From: an uncultured Eubacteriales bacterium
GTDB taxonomy: Bacteria; Bacillota; Clostridia; Lachnospirales; Bianqueaceae
Direction of reading: 5' to 3'
Assembly: GCA_902783575.1 (NCBI GenBank)
Contig: CACZRP010000057.1
Span: 1-61,840, forward strand
DNA length: 61,840 bases
The translations under genes were made by a program, and so were the position numbers. Within the stretch, counting starts at the first letter, position 1. Each line of letters begins with the position of its first letter. Shown here piece after piece: positions 1 through 8,406 of this stretch. The notes under the pieces were generated by a model. The model saw nothing but the letters and a program-made list of their open reading frames with translations. It was not told where the DNA came from and did not search any database.

Positions 1-46
1 CCAACTGTACCTTTAGGACTGGATCAATCTTACTCTTTCTGGACAT
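1..46 (-). CDS. Transposase OrfA, N-terminal 15 residues only (partial)
   Basis: ATG at 46 on the minus strand opens MSRKSKIDPVLKVQL before the window ends. The lysine-rich start followed by a 'K.D..LKVQLV'-like helix resembles the N-terminal helix-turn-helix region of IS3-family OrfA proteins. Only 15 residues are visible, so the assignment leans on the adjoining IS-like end. The G-rich stretch GGGGGTG just upstream of the ATG is the likely ribosome binding site and lies in the arm of the terminal hairpin, which could keep it masked in read-through transcripts. Confidence 0.45.
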   Translation of the reverse strand, partial: MSRKSKIDPVLKVQL

Positions 47-52
47 AGAAAC

Positions 53-94
53 ACCCCCAAGTAGGTTTTATATTTCAGTGTCCTACTTGGGGGT
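53..94. repeat. 13-bp perfect inverted repeat near the IS end
   Basis: ACCCCCAAGTAGG (53-65) pairs perfectly with CCTACTTGGGGGT (82-94) across a 16-nt loop. It lies between the presumed IS terminus and the transposase start, and its inner arm holds the G-rich ribosome binding site. Hairpins that mask translation of transposase in read-through mRNA are known for several IS families; that role here is inferred. Confidence 0.7.
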
Positions 95-174
95 AGCATA
101 TCATTGGCTGTGGGCCCTTGTTTTAACTAGCTAGATGACATTTGCCTGTGGACACTTATCTTTGCGCAAGACGA

Positions 175-1887
175 TCAGTTGATGGCGGTGAAACGGCCCT
201 TCAGGGGATCGATGGGGCTGACTCCCTTGAATTCGGATTCACCCACCAGCTTTTCGACCAGGGTCTCCACCACCACGTTTTCGGAGGTGTAGGCGTTGAC
301 GTAGGTCTTGAACCCGGGGGCATCCGTCAGCAGGTAGGGATTGTCGATGGAAACCATCATGGTGGGGATGTCTCTCACCAGGGTCGGAATGGTGTTGCGC
401 ACGCCGGGCCAGGAGATGCGGGCTGCGGAGTCGCCGCCGCTGGTCTGGACGTTGGCGAAGTAAAGGATCACATCGATCTTCTTACGAAGGTCGGCAATTT
501 TGCTCTTGCCCAGGGAGAAGGGAACATCGGGGTTGGCGTCGTCATATACGATGACGTTGTAGCCGCGTTTCTCCAGTTCCTCTTTGAAGAGCTTGTGGTA
601 GCCGAAGTCCTTGTTGTGGTAACCGGGACCGGCGTCACCCACGACGATCATATAGATGTTCTTTACGGAAGGAGCGAAGGGCAGCAGGCCTTCTTCGTTG
701 CGGACCAGGGTGATGCCCTTGTCGGCGATTTCCTTTGCCTGAGCCTTGCCGGCGGGATCCTTGAAGATATCCAGAGCTTCCATGGGCGGGATCAGGGTGC
801 CTTCCGCTTTCTTGGTATGCAGACCGATGGCGGCCTTCATGGCCAGGATGCGGGTAACCGCTTCGTCCAGACGCTCGGGAGTGATGACGCCTTCCTGATA
901 GCCCTTCTTCATGAAGTCAAAGTCTTCTTCCATGTCGCGGTTGAAGAGGAACATGTCTGCGCCATTGGCGATGGACAGGGGAACAGCCTTTTCTCTCGGA
1001 ACTCTCTCGGTGAAGCCTACCATGGAGGAGGCGTCGGTGACAATCAGGCCGTTGAAGCCCAGCTTGCCGCGCAGCAGCTTGTTGTGGAGGTCATAGTTCA
1101 GGGAACCCACCATAATCTCGTCATCCTTGATGTCGGGATTGAAGTAGCGGGAGTAAGCGGGCTGCATGATATGAGCAGTCATGACGGTGGGAATACCCTC
1201 ATCAATCAGACGGCCGTAGACCTTGCCGTAGGTGGCGTCCCAGTCTTCCACGGACAGGTCGTTGACGGAGGCTACGAAGTGCTGGTCGCGGAAGTCGCGG
1301 CCGTCGCCGGGCCAGTGCTTGGCGCAGCCCAGCATGCCGCCGTCGGCCAGACCCTTGGCGTAGCGGGAGGTGAATTCACAGACCTTTTCGGGATCGTCAC
1401 CGAAGGAACGGACATTGACGATGGGGCTGTAGGGGTTGAAGTCGATGTCCGTGACAGGGCCGAAGTCCCAGTTGACACCGGTGGCGGTGCACTCTCTGGC
1501 GCAGAGCAGACCGGCGCGGTAGGCGATCTCGGGATCGTTGGTGGCGGCAATCTGCATGTGATGGCCATTGGGAGTACCCTCCACAATCAGGTTCGAAGCG
1601 CCGCGGTCCAGATCGGCGGCGATCAGCATGGGAATATCAGAAAAGTTCTGAACCTTTTCACATTTGGCTCTCAGCTCTTCTGCGGTGGATTTGCGGAAAA
1701 GGGTGGCGCCGGGTTTCAGACCGATGCGGTCAAATTCCTTGATGAGCTCGTCCAGATCGCCCATGGCGGAAGGGCAGAAAAGCTGTCCCAGCTTGTCATT
1801 TTCGCTCATGCCTGCCAGAGTTTCTTCTACCCAGGCAATGTCGGTATCGGAAAGATAAAAGGGTTTGGCTTTCAGATCAATGGCCAT
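175..1887 (-). CDS. Glycoside hydrolase family 3 protein (beta-N-acetylglucosaminidase/beta-glucosidase type)
   Basis: A 570-residue GH3 protein. I chose the ATG at 1887 because AGGAGG lies 6-7 bases upstream; longer in-frame starts have no such site. The (beta/alpha)8 domain occupies roughly residues 10-350, with the family signature KHWPGDGRDFRDQH near 190 and the probable nucleophile Asp285 in GLIVTDASSM. The C-terminal about 200 residues resemble the alpha/beta sandwich domain of GH3. No signal peptide is visible, so it is probably cytoplasmic and acts on imported oligosaccharides or wall fragments. The exact sugar specificity cannot be read. It is divergent from the Rnf operon, and a palindrome covers its promoter region. 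It lies next to an IS end. Confidence 0.85.
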   Translation of the reverse strand: MAIDLKAKPFYLSDTDIAWVEETLAGMSENDKLGQLFCPSAMGDLDELIKEFDRIGLKPGATLFRKSTAEELRAKCEKVQNFSDIPMLIAADLDRGASNLIVEGTPNGHHMQIAATNDPEIAYRAGLLCARECTATGVNWDFGPVTDIDFNPYSPIVNVRSFGDDPEKVCEFTSRYAKGLADGGMLGCAKHWPGDGRDFRDQHFVASVNDLSVEDWDATYGKVYGRLIDEGIPTVMTAHIMQPAYSRYFNPDIKDDEIMVGSLNYDLHNKLLRGKLGFNGLIVTDASSMVGFTERVPREKAVPLSIANGADMFLFNRDMEEDFDFMKKGYQEGVITPERLDEAVTRILAMKAAIGLHTKKAEGTLIPPMEALDIFKDPAGKAQAKEIADKGITLVRNEEGLLPFAPSVKNIYMIVVGDAGPGYHNKDFGYHKLFKEELEKRGYNVIVYDDANPDVPFSLGKSKIADLRKKIDVILYFANVQTSGGDSAARISWPGVRNTIPTLVRDIPTMMVSIDNPYLLTDAPGFKTYVNAYTSENVVVETLVEKLVGESEFKGVSPIDPLKGRFTAIN

Positions 1888-1927
1888 GTGGTACCTCCTG
1901 TAATTAAGTTGTAACTGATGAAAGTAT

Positions 1928-1959
1928 AACATATCTTTTTCCGTCGGAAAAGATATGTT
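1928..1959. promoter_or_regulatory. Palindrome over the glycosidase promoter (candidate operator)
   Basis: AACATATCTTTTTCCG and CGGAAAAGATATGTT form a near-perfect inverted repeat with a single bulged T. It lies in the divergent region, immediately upstream of a minus-strand TATACT (-10 candidate, 1922-1927) and about 25 bp ahead of the rnfC -35. There is no T-tract on either side in a terminator arrangement, so a repressor or activator site is more likely than a terminator. The cognate regulator is unknown. Confidence 0.5.
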
Positions 1960-1982
1960 CTTAACAATCTGACCAAAATCGG

Positions 1983-2011
1983 TTTACAAACCGCTGGATT
2001 TTTGTTAGAAT
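1983..2011 (+). promoter_or_regulatory. Promoter for the rnf-nrf operon
   Basis: TTTACA (1983-1988), a 17-bp spacer and TAGAAT (2006-2011) match the housekeeping sigma consensus and sit about 70 bp ahead of the rnfC start. Confidence 0.6.
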
Positions 2012-2080
2012 CATAATACTATGGATGTCCTGTAGAGGGGAACGTCTGAACAACATATTTCCGGAAGGGAGCCTGGAACA

Positions 2081-3433
2081 GTGAAAACAACTTTTCGCGG
2101 CGGTGCGCACCCCAAGGAACGGAAGGATCTCAGTGAAAACGCGGCTTTGCTGGTGTTTGACGCCAAGGGGGAAATGGTCTTCCCTCTGGGCCAGCACATC
2201 GGAAAGCCGGCGAAGCCTGTCGTAAAACGGGGAGATCCGGTTCTGGTCGGGCAGCGTATCGCGGAAGCGGACGGTTTTGTATCCGCCCATATTATCAGTT
2301 CGTGCTCCGGAAAGGTAAAGGCGATTGAGAAACGCCGTACCATTTCCGGCGCTATGTTAGAGTGCGTCGTGATAGAAAACGACGGACTTTACACCATGGC
2401 CGAAGGTATCGGAGAAAAGCATGATATCTCCGGAATCACCAAAGAGGAAATTCTGAGTCTTGTGAAGGAAGCCGGCATTGTGGGCCTTGGCGGAGCCGGA
2501 TTCCCGACGGCGGTCAAGCTGGCCCCCAGGGAACCGGATAAAATCAAATATGTCATCGCCAACGGCGTTGAGTGCGAGCCTTACCTGACCTGCAATGACC
2601 AGCTGATGCAGCTGAAGGCGGCGGAGATCGTGGAAGGCCTGGAAATCACCCTGAAGCTGTTCCCGAATGCGGTGGGCGTGATCGGCATCGAGCGCAACAA
2701 GCCGAAGGCCATCGAAGCCATGAGAAAAGCCTGCCAGGGCAAGGAGAAGATTTCCGTGCTGGATCTTCCCACCAAATACCCCCAGGGCGGCGAGCGCAGC
2801 CTCATTCAGGTGGTGGCCGGAGTGGATTTCCCCACCTCCAAGCTGCCGGCGGACGTGGGCTGCATCGTGGACAACGTGGGTACCCTGTATGCCATTTACC
2901 GGGCGGTGGTTTACCATGAGCCGCTGTTTTCCCATGTCATGACCGTCAGCGGCGACGCCGTGAAAAACCCGGCGAATCTCATTGTGCGGGACGGCACCAG
3001 CTTCAGAGAAATTATGGAGGAATGCGGCGGCCTGAAGGAGGGCGTGACCTTAAAGAAGGCGCTGGTGGGCGGCCCCATGATGGGTCTGACCCTTTCTTCC
3101 CTGGATATTCCCATCCACAAGACCACCAATGGCCTGCTGCTGCTTTCCCAGGACGAGAATGAAATTGCTGAGGCTCAGATGACAGCCTGTCTGCACTGCG
3201 GACGCTGCACCACCGTCTGTCCCCAGGGTCTGATGCCCCAGATGATGGCGGAAGCGGCCGAGCGGGGCAATCTGGAACGCTACGAGAAGAAGCTTTACGG
3301 CCTGGAGTGCATCGCCTGCGGCACCTGCACCTATATCTGCCCGGCCAAGCGGCCCCTGACCCAGGTCTTCAAGCAGGTCAAATCCGAAATTCTGGCAGCC
3401 CGTCGGGCGGCTGCGGCGGGAGGTAAGAAATGA
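2081..3433 (+). CDS. rnfC: Rnf complex subunit RnfC (FMN/NADH and Fe-S subunit)
   Basis: RnfC is the peripheral cytoplasmic subunit that exchanges electrons between NAD(H) and the membrane part of the ferredoxin:NAD+ oxidoreductase. The 450-residue protein shows the GAGFPTAVKL flavin/NADH-binding loop (about residue 147) and two four-cysteine [4Fe-4S] motifs, CLHCGRCTTVCP from Cys370 and CIACGTCTYICP from Cys410. Translation starts at GTG 2081 with GAAGGGAG upstream; no better in-frame ATG exists near the N-terminal PKERKDLSENA motif. It overlaps rnfDG by four bases (ATGA). First gene of the operon, as in other rnfCDGEAB clusters. The C-terminal alanine-rich tail is ordinary. Confidence 0.95.
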   Translation: MKTTFRGGAHPKERKDLSENAALLVFDAKGEMVFPLGQHIGKPAKPVVKRGDPVLVGQRIAEADGFVSAHIISSCSGKVKAIEKRRTISGAMLECVVIENDGLYTMAEGIGEKHDISGITKEEILSLVKEAGIVGLGGAGFPTAVKLAPREPDKIKYVIANGVECEPYLTCNDQLMQLKAAEIVEGLEITLKLFPNAVGVIGIERNKPKAIEAMRKACQGKEKISVLDLPTKYPQGGERSLIQVVAGVDFPTSKLPADVGCIVDNVGTLYAIYRAVVYHEPLFSHVMTVSGDAVKNPANLIVRDGTSFREIMEECGGLKEGVTLKKALVGGPMMGLTLSSLDIPIHKTTNGLLLLSQDENEIAEAQMTACLHCGRCTTVCPQGLMPQMMAEAAERGNLERYEKKLYGLECIACGTCTYICPAKRPLTQVFKQVKSEILAARRAAAAGGKK

Positions 3434-5016
3434 GCAATGCTGTATTGAATATTTCCTCCGGCCCTCACGCCAGAGACAGGTGGACCACCCGGTTCATCAT
3501 GCTGATGGTGGCAGCGGCCCTGCTGCCGGCTACCATCGTGGGTATCGCCGTGAACGGTGTCCACGCGGGGCTGATCGTGCTTCTGAGCGTTGTCAGCGCC
3601 GTGGGTACCGAGTTTGTTTTCGATACCCTGTGCCATAAACCCAAAACCTATCTGGACGGCAGCGCGCTGGTTACCGGTCTGCTGCTGGCCCTGTCCCTTT
3701 CTCCCAGCACCCCGCTGTACGCGCCCGTGATCGGCGCCATCTTCGCCATTCTGATCGCGAAGCTGTGCTTCGGCGGTCTGGGAAAGAACTTCATCAACCC
3801 GGCGCTGGCCGGCCGCTGCTTCCTGCTGATTTCCTTCGGCAAGGACATGACCAACTTCGAAATTGACGGTGTCAGCACCGCCACCCCCATTGCCGTGCTG
3901 GCCGAGGGCCACGCGGTGGACATCACCAAGATGTTCCTGGGAACCGGCGGCGGCGTCATAGGCGCTTCCATCCTGGCCCTGCTCGTCGGCGGCCTGGTGC
4001 TTTGGGCGATGGATATCATCCATGGCCAGATCTGGATTTCCGTTATCGTCGGCTTTACCGTTTTCATGGGCCTCTTCGGCGGCCAGGGCTTCGATCCCTA
4101 CTTCCTGCTGGCGCATCTGTGCGGCGGCGGTGTGGTGATGGGTGCCTTCTTCATGGCCACGGACTACACCACCTCCCCTGTCAGCCGGCTGGGTCAGACC
4201 GTCTACGGCGTGATGATCGGCGTGCTGGGCGCCCTGTTCCGGATCTACGGATCGGCAGCGGACTCCTTCAGCTATTCCATCATCATTGCGAACCTGTTTA
4301 CGCCTCTCATTGAGACCTATATCGTACCCAAGCCCTTCGCCTACCGCAAGGCTGCCATTGCTGCCCAGAACGGCGAGGAGAAGGTACCGCTCCTGAAGCG
4401 GATCCCGAAGCCCGTCATCACCCTGGCGGTGATTACCCTGCTGGCCGGTGTGGCCCTTTCCGGCGTTTACTCCGCCACCAAGGACATCATCGCCAAGCAG
4501 AAACGCGCAGAGGCCGCGGCTTCCTACAAGGCCGTGCTGCCCCAGGCCGAGGAATTCGTGTACAGCGATGCCCTGGATGAGCTGATCGCGGACATGGGCG
4601 GCGAAATCTACAGCAACGGCTACGGCAAGTCCTACATCCGCGAGGCCGTCATCGGCACCAATGCCAGCGGCGAAATCGTGGGTTATGTGGTGTCCGTCAC
4701 CAACGGCGACGGCTACAAGGGTGACATCACCCTGTCGGTGGGCATCAGCCTGGATGACTCCGTTTCCGGCATTTCCTTCACGGAAATCAGCGAGACGCCG
4801 GGTCTTGGCATGAAGGCCACGGAGCCTGAGTTCATGAATCAGTTCTCCGGCAAGAACGTGGAATCCTTCGTTCTGCTGAAGAGCGGAGCCGCCGCTGAAA
4901 ACGAGATCGACGGTCTTTCCGGCGCCACCTTTACCTCCAGAGCTGTGGTCAACGGCGTCAATGCCGGCCTTTCGTTCTATCATAACGTGCTGAAAGGAGG
5001 AACCTGGATTGAATAA
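3430..5016 (+). CDS. Fused Rnf subunits RnfD-RnfG
   Basis: One uninterrupted 528-residue reading frame contains both RnfD and RnfG, normally two genes. Residues 1-305 are a polytopic membrane protein with the RnfD motif DGVSTATP (146-153; Thr152 is the expected covalent FMN site). After a linker, residues 325-345 form another membrane segment, followed by the extracytoplasmic RnfG flavoprotein domain ending in SGATFTS (497-503), the flavin-transferase motif with Thr502 as the expected FMN attachment point. No internal ribosome binding site with ATG is evident at the junction, so a true fusion is likely. It overlaps rnfC by four bases and rnfE by eight. ApbE-type flavin transferase is required by the family but is not encoded in this window. 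Confidence 0.93.
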   Translation: MSNAVLNISSGPHARDRWTTRFIMLMVAAALLPATIVGIAVNGVHAGLIVLLSVVSAVGTEFVFDTLCHKPKTYLDGSALVTGLLLALSLSPSTPLYAPVIGAIFAILIAKLCFGGLGKNFINPALAGRCFLLISFGKDMTNFEIDGVSTATPIAVLAEGHAVDITKMFLGTGGGVIGASILALLVGGLVLWAMDIIHGQIWISVIVGFTVFMGLFGGQGFDPYFLLAHLCGGGVVMGAFFMATDYTTSPVSRLGQTVYGVMIGVLGALFRIYGSAADSFSYSIIIANLFTPLIETYIVPKPFAYRKAAIAAQNGEEKVPLLKRIPKPVITLAVITLLAGVALSGVYSATKDIIAKQKRAEAAASYKAVLPQAEEFVYSDALDELIADMGGEIYSNGYGKSYIREAVIGTNASGEIVGYVVSVTNGDGYKGDITLSVGISLDDSVSGISFTEISETPGLGMKATEPEFMNQFSGKNVESFVLLKSGAAAENEIDGLSGATFTSRAVVNGVNAGLSFYHNVLKGGTWIE

Positions 5017-5701
5017 GTATACGGAACGTTTATACAACGGTATTATCAAAGAAAATCCCACCATGGTTCTGATGCTCGGCATGTGTCCCACACTGGCTGT
5101 TTCCACTCAGGCCATCAACGGTATCGGCATGGGTCTTTCCACCACCGCGGTTCTGATTCTCTCCAATGTGGTGATCTCCCTGCTGAGAAAAGCCATTCCG
5201 GATCAGGTGCGTCTGCCATCCTACATTGTCATCGTGGCCTCCCTGGTTACGGTTACCGAGCTGGCGATGGAAGCGTTCCTTCCTTCCATTTACAAAGCTC
5301 TGGGTATCTTCATCCCGCTGATTGTTGTAAACTGCATTATCCTCGGCCGCGCCGAGGCCTATGCCAACAAGCATTCCGTGGGACTGGCGGCCATGGACGG
5401 TCTGGGCATGGGCCTGGGCTTCACCATGTCGCTGACCCTGGCAGGCCTTGTCCGTGAGATCCTGGGCAGCGGCAGCGCTTTCGGAGTCAGAATTCTCCCC
5501 GAGAGCATTCAGCCCATGACCATTTTCATTCAGCCCCCCGGAGCCTTCCTGGTCATCGCGCTGTTTATTACCATTATGAATGCCATCGGCATCAAGACCC
5601 GCCAGCGGAAGCTGGTGGAAAGCAACGGCTGCGACGGCGGCTGCGCCGGATGCGCCATGGCTTCCTCCTGCTCCAAGGCGGAAGGAGGTGAGAAGAAATG
5701 A
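5009..5701 (+). CDS. rnfE: Rnf complex subunit RnfE with cysteine-rich tail
   Basis: A 230-residue integral membrane subunit of the RnfA/RnfE (NqrD/NqrE) family with about six hydrophobic segments and the conserved NPTMVLMLGMCPTLAV start and VVNCIILGRAEAYA loop, whose cysteines belong to the intramembrane Fe-S centre shared with RnfA. Start is TTG at 5009, supported by AAAGGAGG eight bases upstream and by overlap with the preceding gene. Unusual is the C-terminus after residue 205, with four cysteines in the pattern C-x3-C-x2-C-x5-C (NGCDGGCAGCAMASSC); this could bind a metal or Fe-S cluster, but that is inference. It overlaps rnfA by four bases. Confidence 0.93.
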   Translation: MNKYTERLYNGIIKENPTMVLMLGMCPTLAVSTQAINGIGMGLSTTAVLILSNVVISLLRKAIPDQVRLPSYIVIVASLVTVTELAMEAFLPSIYKALGIFIPLIVVNCIILGRAEAYANKHSVGLAAMDGLGMGLGFTMSLTLAGLVREILGSGSAFGVRILPESIQPMTIFIQPPGAFLVIALFITIMNAIGIKTRQRKLVESNGCDGGCAGCAMASSCSKAEGGEKK

Positions 5702-6276
5702 GTAATCTGATTCTCATCATCGTGGGCGCCGCGCTGATCAACAACGTGGTGCTGAGCCAGTTCCTGGGCATCTGCTCCTTCCTGGGCGTTTCCCGGGACA
5801 TGAAAGCCTCGGCCTCCCTGGGCGGCGCAGTTATCTTCGTTATGACCATCGCCTCCGCTGTGGCCTCCCTGCTTTACACCTACGTTCTGGCACCTCTGGG
5901 CATGGACTTCATGAAGACCATCGTTTTCATTCTGGTCATTGCGGCCCTGGTGCAGATCGTTGAAATGTTCCTGAAGAAAACATCTCCGGCCATGTACAAG
6001 GCCCTGGGTATTTTCCTTCCCCTGATCACCACCAACTGCGCCGTGCTGGGCGTGGCCCTCACCAATGTGCAGGATGGATACAACTTCATCGAGAGTGTCC
6101 TTTCCGGATTCGGTACGGCCGTGGGCTACACCCTGGCCATTGTGGTGCTGGCCAGCATCCGAAGCCGCATCAACGAGGAAGACATTCCCGCGCCCCTTCG
6201 CGGAGCACCCATCGTGCTGATTGCCGCGGCCCTGATGTCAATCGCATTTATGGGCTTCTCAGGGCTGTCTTTCTAA
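5698..6276 (+). CDS. rnfA: Rnf complex subunit RnfA
   Basis: A 192-residue, six-helix membrane protein, the usual length for RnfA/NqrE. The N-terminus INNVVLSQFLGICSFLGVS and the loop TTNCAVLGVAL carry the cysteines that with RnfE coordinate the intramembrane Fe-S centre (family knowledge). The start overlaps the rnfE stop as ATGA, and GGAGGTGAGAAG supplies the ribosome binding site. The GG stop-to-start gap to rnfB is only 12 bases, so all six Rnf functions are in one transcript. Confidence 0.95.
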   Translation: MSNLILIIVGAALINNVVLSQFLGICSFLGVSRDMKASASLGGAVIFVMTIASAVASLLYTYVLAPLGMDFMKTIVFILVIAALVQIVEMFLKKTSPAMYKALGIFLPLITTNCAVLGVALTNVQDGYNFIESVLSGFGTAVGYTLAIVVLASIRSRINEEDIPAPLRGAPIVLIAAALMSIAFMGFSGLSF

Positions 6277-6288
6277 GGGGGTAGCGAT

Positions 6289-7101
6289 ATGCAGATTATT
6301 ATCATTACGACGGTGGTTATCACCGTAATCGGTATCTGTGTGGGCGCAGGCCTCGTATTTACCAACAAAAAGTTTTATGTCGAAGTGGACGAGCGGGAGA
6401 GTGCGGTCCGGGAAGTCCTTCCCGGCAACAACTGCGGCGCCTGCGGCTATGCCGGATGTGACGCCATGGCAGCGGCCATCGCCGCCGGCGACGCTCCGGT
6501 TAACGGCTGTCCCGTAGGCGGTACCGCCGTGGCCGAGAAGATCGGTGAGATTATGGGCGTCAGCGCCGATGCCGTGGAAAGAAAAGTGGCTTTTGTCCGC
6601 TGCAAGGGCAACTGCGAAGTCACCCATAACCAGGGCAACTATATCGGCGTGAAGGACTGCCGCACCGCGGCCCTTTCTGGCATGTATGTTTCCGACTGCG
6701 ATTACGGCTGCCTGGGCTTCGGCTCCTGCGTGAACGTATGCCCCCAGCAGGCCATTCGCGTTGTGGACGGCGTGGCCATTGTGGATCCTTCCAAATGTAT
6801 CGCCTGCGGACTTTGCGTCAAGACCTGTCCCCGTGGTCTGATCGAGCTGGTGCCCGAGAAGAACCAGGTGAGAGTCCAGTGCTCCAACAAAGACAAGGGA
6901 CCCCAGGTCAAGAAGGTCTGCTCCGCCGGCTGCATCGGCTGCAGCCTCTGCGTCCGGCAGTGTGAAGCCGGCGCCATCACCGTGGAGAACAACCTGGCCC
7001 ATGTAAACTATGAAGCCTGCACCCAGTGCGGCAAATGTGTCAGCAAGTGTCCGGCCAAGGTGATCACTTCACCCGTTCAAAAGGAGGAGGTTTCCGCCTG
7101 A
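6289..7101 (+). CDS. rnfB: Rnf complex subunit RnfB (ferredoxin-type)
   Basis: RnfB accepts electrons from reduced ferredoxin. Residues 1-25 form the membrane anchor, followed by the CGACGYAGC cluster motif (about residue 45) and a series of ferredoxin-like motifs: CVNVCP, CIACGLCVKTCP, CIGCSLCVRQCE and CTQCGKCVSKCP. This multi-cluster layout, 270 residues long, is typical of clostridial RnfB. The stop codon overlaps the start of nrfA (TGATG at 7099-7103), so NrfA production is translationally coupled to RnfB, an unusual link between the Rnf complex and a terminal reductase. Confidence 0.95.
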   Translation: MQIIIITTVVITVIGICVGAGLVFTNKKFYVEVDERESAVREVLPGNNCGACGYAGCDAMAAAIAAGDAPVNGCPVGGTAVAEKIGEIMGVSADAVERKVAFVRCKGNCEVTHNQGNYIGVKDCRTAALSGMYVSDCDYGCLGFGSCVNVCPQQAIRVVDGVAIVDPSKCIACGLCVKTCPRGLIELVPEKNQVRVQCSNKDKGPQVKKVCSAGCIGCSLCVRQCEAGAITVENNLAHVNYEACTQCGKCVSKCPAKVITSPVQKEEVSA

Positions 7102-8387
7102 TGGATAAGAAAAATACCATGATCAAAGCAGTAATCGCCGTGGTGATTACTGTGCTGACGGTGCTGGTCGTAGGCGGCCTGACGGGAGGCAAGGATCTCT
7201 GGTATCATCTTCAGAACCGGGACGCCATCGGTCCCCTTTCCAGAGAGGATATCCAGTATCTGAATGTGGAAGCTCCCGCGGCCACCAGCAAGGACGGCAC
7301 CATCAACGCTTCCGACTGGGCTTCGGTCTATCCTGAGATCGTGGCCACCATGGGAGCCAACAAGGAAAACAGCTATGTGACCAGCTATCTGGAGCAGGAT
7401 CCCTACCTGGTCAATATCTACGAGGGCTACGGCTTTGCCAAGGATTACGGCTCTGCCCGGGGTCATGAATATACCCTGGAGGATGTGGCCGCCACCGAAA
7501 GACCTCACCCCAAAGCCAACTGCCTGACCTGTAAAACCCCCAACTTCGCCAAGCTGGTGAACGAGCTGGGTGTGAGCGTTTATTCCATGCCCTTTGATGA
7601 GGTCATGGCCATGATGGAAGAGAATGTCAGCTGCTATACCTGCCACGGCAACGAGGCGGGCAATGCCGGCCAGATCTGGATCTCCCATTCCTATGTGAAC
7701 AAAGCCCTGGGCGACAATGTGGCGACCATCGATCCCGCCACCCTGTCCTGCGGCCAGTGCCACATCGAGTATTACTTTACTCCCGCGGATTCCGAGACCA
7801 TGATGCCCTACGGCAGCGTCGAGGAAATGACGCCGGACGCCATCCTGGCCTACTACAACGAGATGGGCTTCTATGACTGGGTGCAGGAGAGCACCGGAGC
7901 GAAGATGCTGAAGGCTCAGCATCCCGAGATGGAAACCTATCTGCAGGGCGTGCATGCCAGCACGCTGAACTGCGCTGACTGCCATATGCCCATCGAAATG
8001 ACCGAAGAGGGCAAGACCTATCACAGCCATGAGCTGGTGAGCCCGCTGGAGAATGAGTACCTGCTTTCCACCTGCGTCCAGTGCCACGGCGACACCGATA
8101 TGGTGAAGAAGGTCCGGAACATTCAGGAAGCGGTGACCGCCCGGGAGACCGAGGTGGGCAACAAGCTTTCCGCCTTCAAGGATGCCCTGGCCGAAGCCAA
8201 CGGTTCGGGAGCCCTGAGCGAAGAGGAGCTGGAAGCGGTCCGTCAGATCTACCGCGAGGCTCAGTGGTACTTCGACTTCTGCTACGTGGAGAACGCCGAG
8301 GGTGCCCACAACTCCGAGCTGGCCTTCTACTGTCTGGATACTTCCGAAGGAAAGATTCAGGAAGGCATGGCCCTGCTGGGAAAATAA
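7101..8387 (+). CDS. nrfA: Ammonia-forming cytochrome c nitrite reductase NrfA (membrane-anchored)
   Basis: A 428-residue pentahaem cytochrome c of the NrfA family, which reduces nitrite to ammonium outside the membrane. The active-site haem motif with lysine ligand is CLTCK (141-145); four CxxCH motifs follow at 178, 217, 291 and 325. By eye against E. coli NrfA the catalytic Arg (Arg134), Tyr (Tyr224 in CGQCHIEYYF) and His (His274 in KAQHPE) are all present, as are the calcium-site residues around them. Residues 8-28 form one hydrophobic helix with no signal peptidase or lipobox site, so it is probably N-terminally anchored. ATG at 7101 follows AGGAGGAGG. No nrfH is present; the gene is coupled to rnfB and followed by ccsB and ccsA. 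Confidence 0.93.
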   Translation: MDKKNTMIKAVIAVVITVLTVLVVGGLTGGKDLWYHLQNRDAIGPLSREDIQYLNVEAPAATSKDGTINASDWASVYPEIVATMGANKENSYVTSYLEQDPYLVNIYEGYGFAKDYGSARGHEYTLEDVAATERPHPKANCLTCKTPNFAKLVNELGVSVYSMPFDEVMAMMEENVSCYTCHGNEAGNAGQIWISHSYVNKALGDNVATIDPATLSCGQCHIEYYFTPADSETMMPYGSVEEMTPDAILAYYNEMGFYDWVQESTGAKMLKAQHPEMETYLQGVHASTLNCADCHMPIEMTEEGKTYHSHELVSPLENEYLLSTCVQCHGDTDMVKKVRNIQEAVTARETEVGNKLSAFKDALAEANGSGALSEEELEAVRQIYREAQWYFDFCYVENAEGAHNSELAFYCLDTSEGKIQEGMALLGK

Positions 8388-8406
8388 AACATTCAAAGGA
8401 ACAATC

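Larger units (their letters stand above)
1..98 (-). mobile_element. End of an IS3-family (IS150-like) insertion sequence, cut by the window edge
   Basis: Read on the minus strand, the element appears to begin with TGCTACCCCCAAGTAGGAC at about position 98, then has an inverted copy CCTACTTGGGGGT just ahead of an ATG that opens a short basic reading frame. A terminal TG and a CCCCCAA-type hairpin near the end are typical of IS150-group IS3 elements (family knowledge). The rest of the element lies left of the window, so its other end and any target duplication cannot be seen. The boundary at 98 is inferred from the TG rule. Confidence 0.5.

Noticed and set aside
7101..8387. Loss of the catalytic arginine in NrfA
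   Set aside because: At first the region after CxxCK seemed to lack it, but the catalytic Arg lies before this motif; aligning DVAATER with E. coli DVRETLR shows it is present (Arg134).
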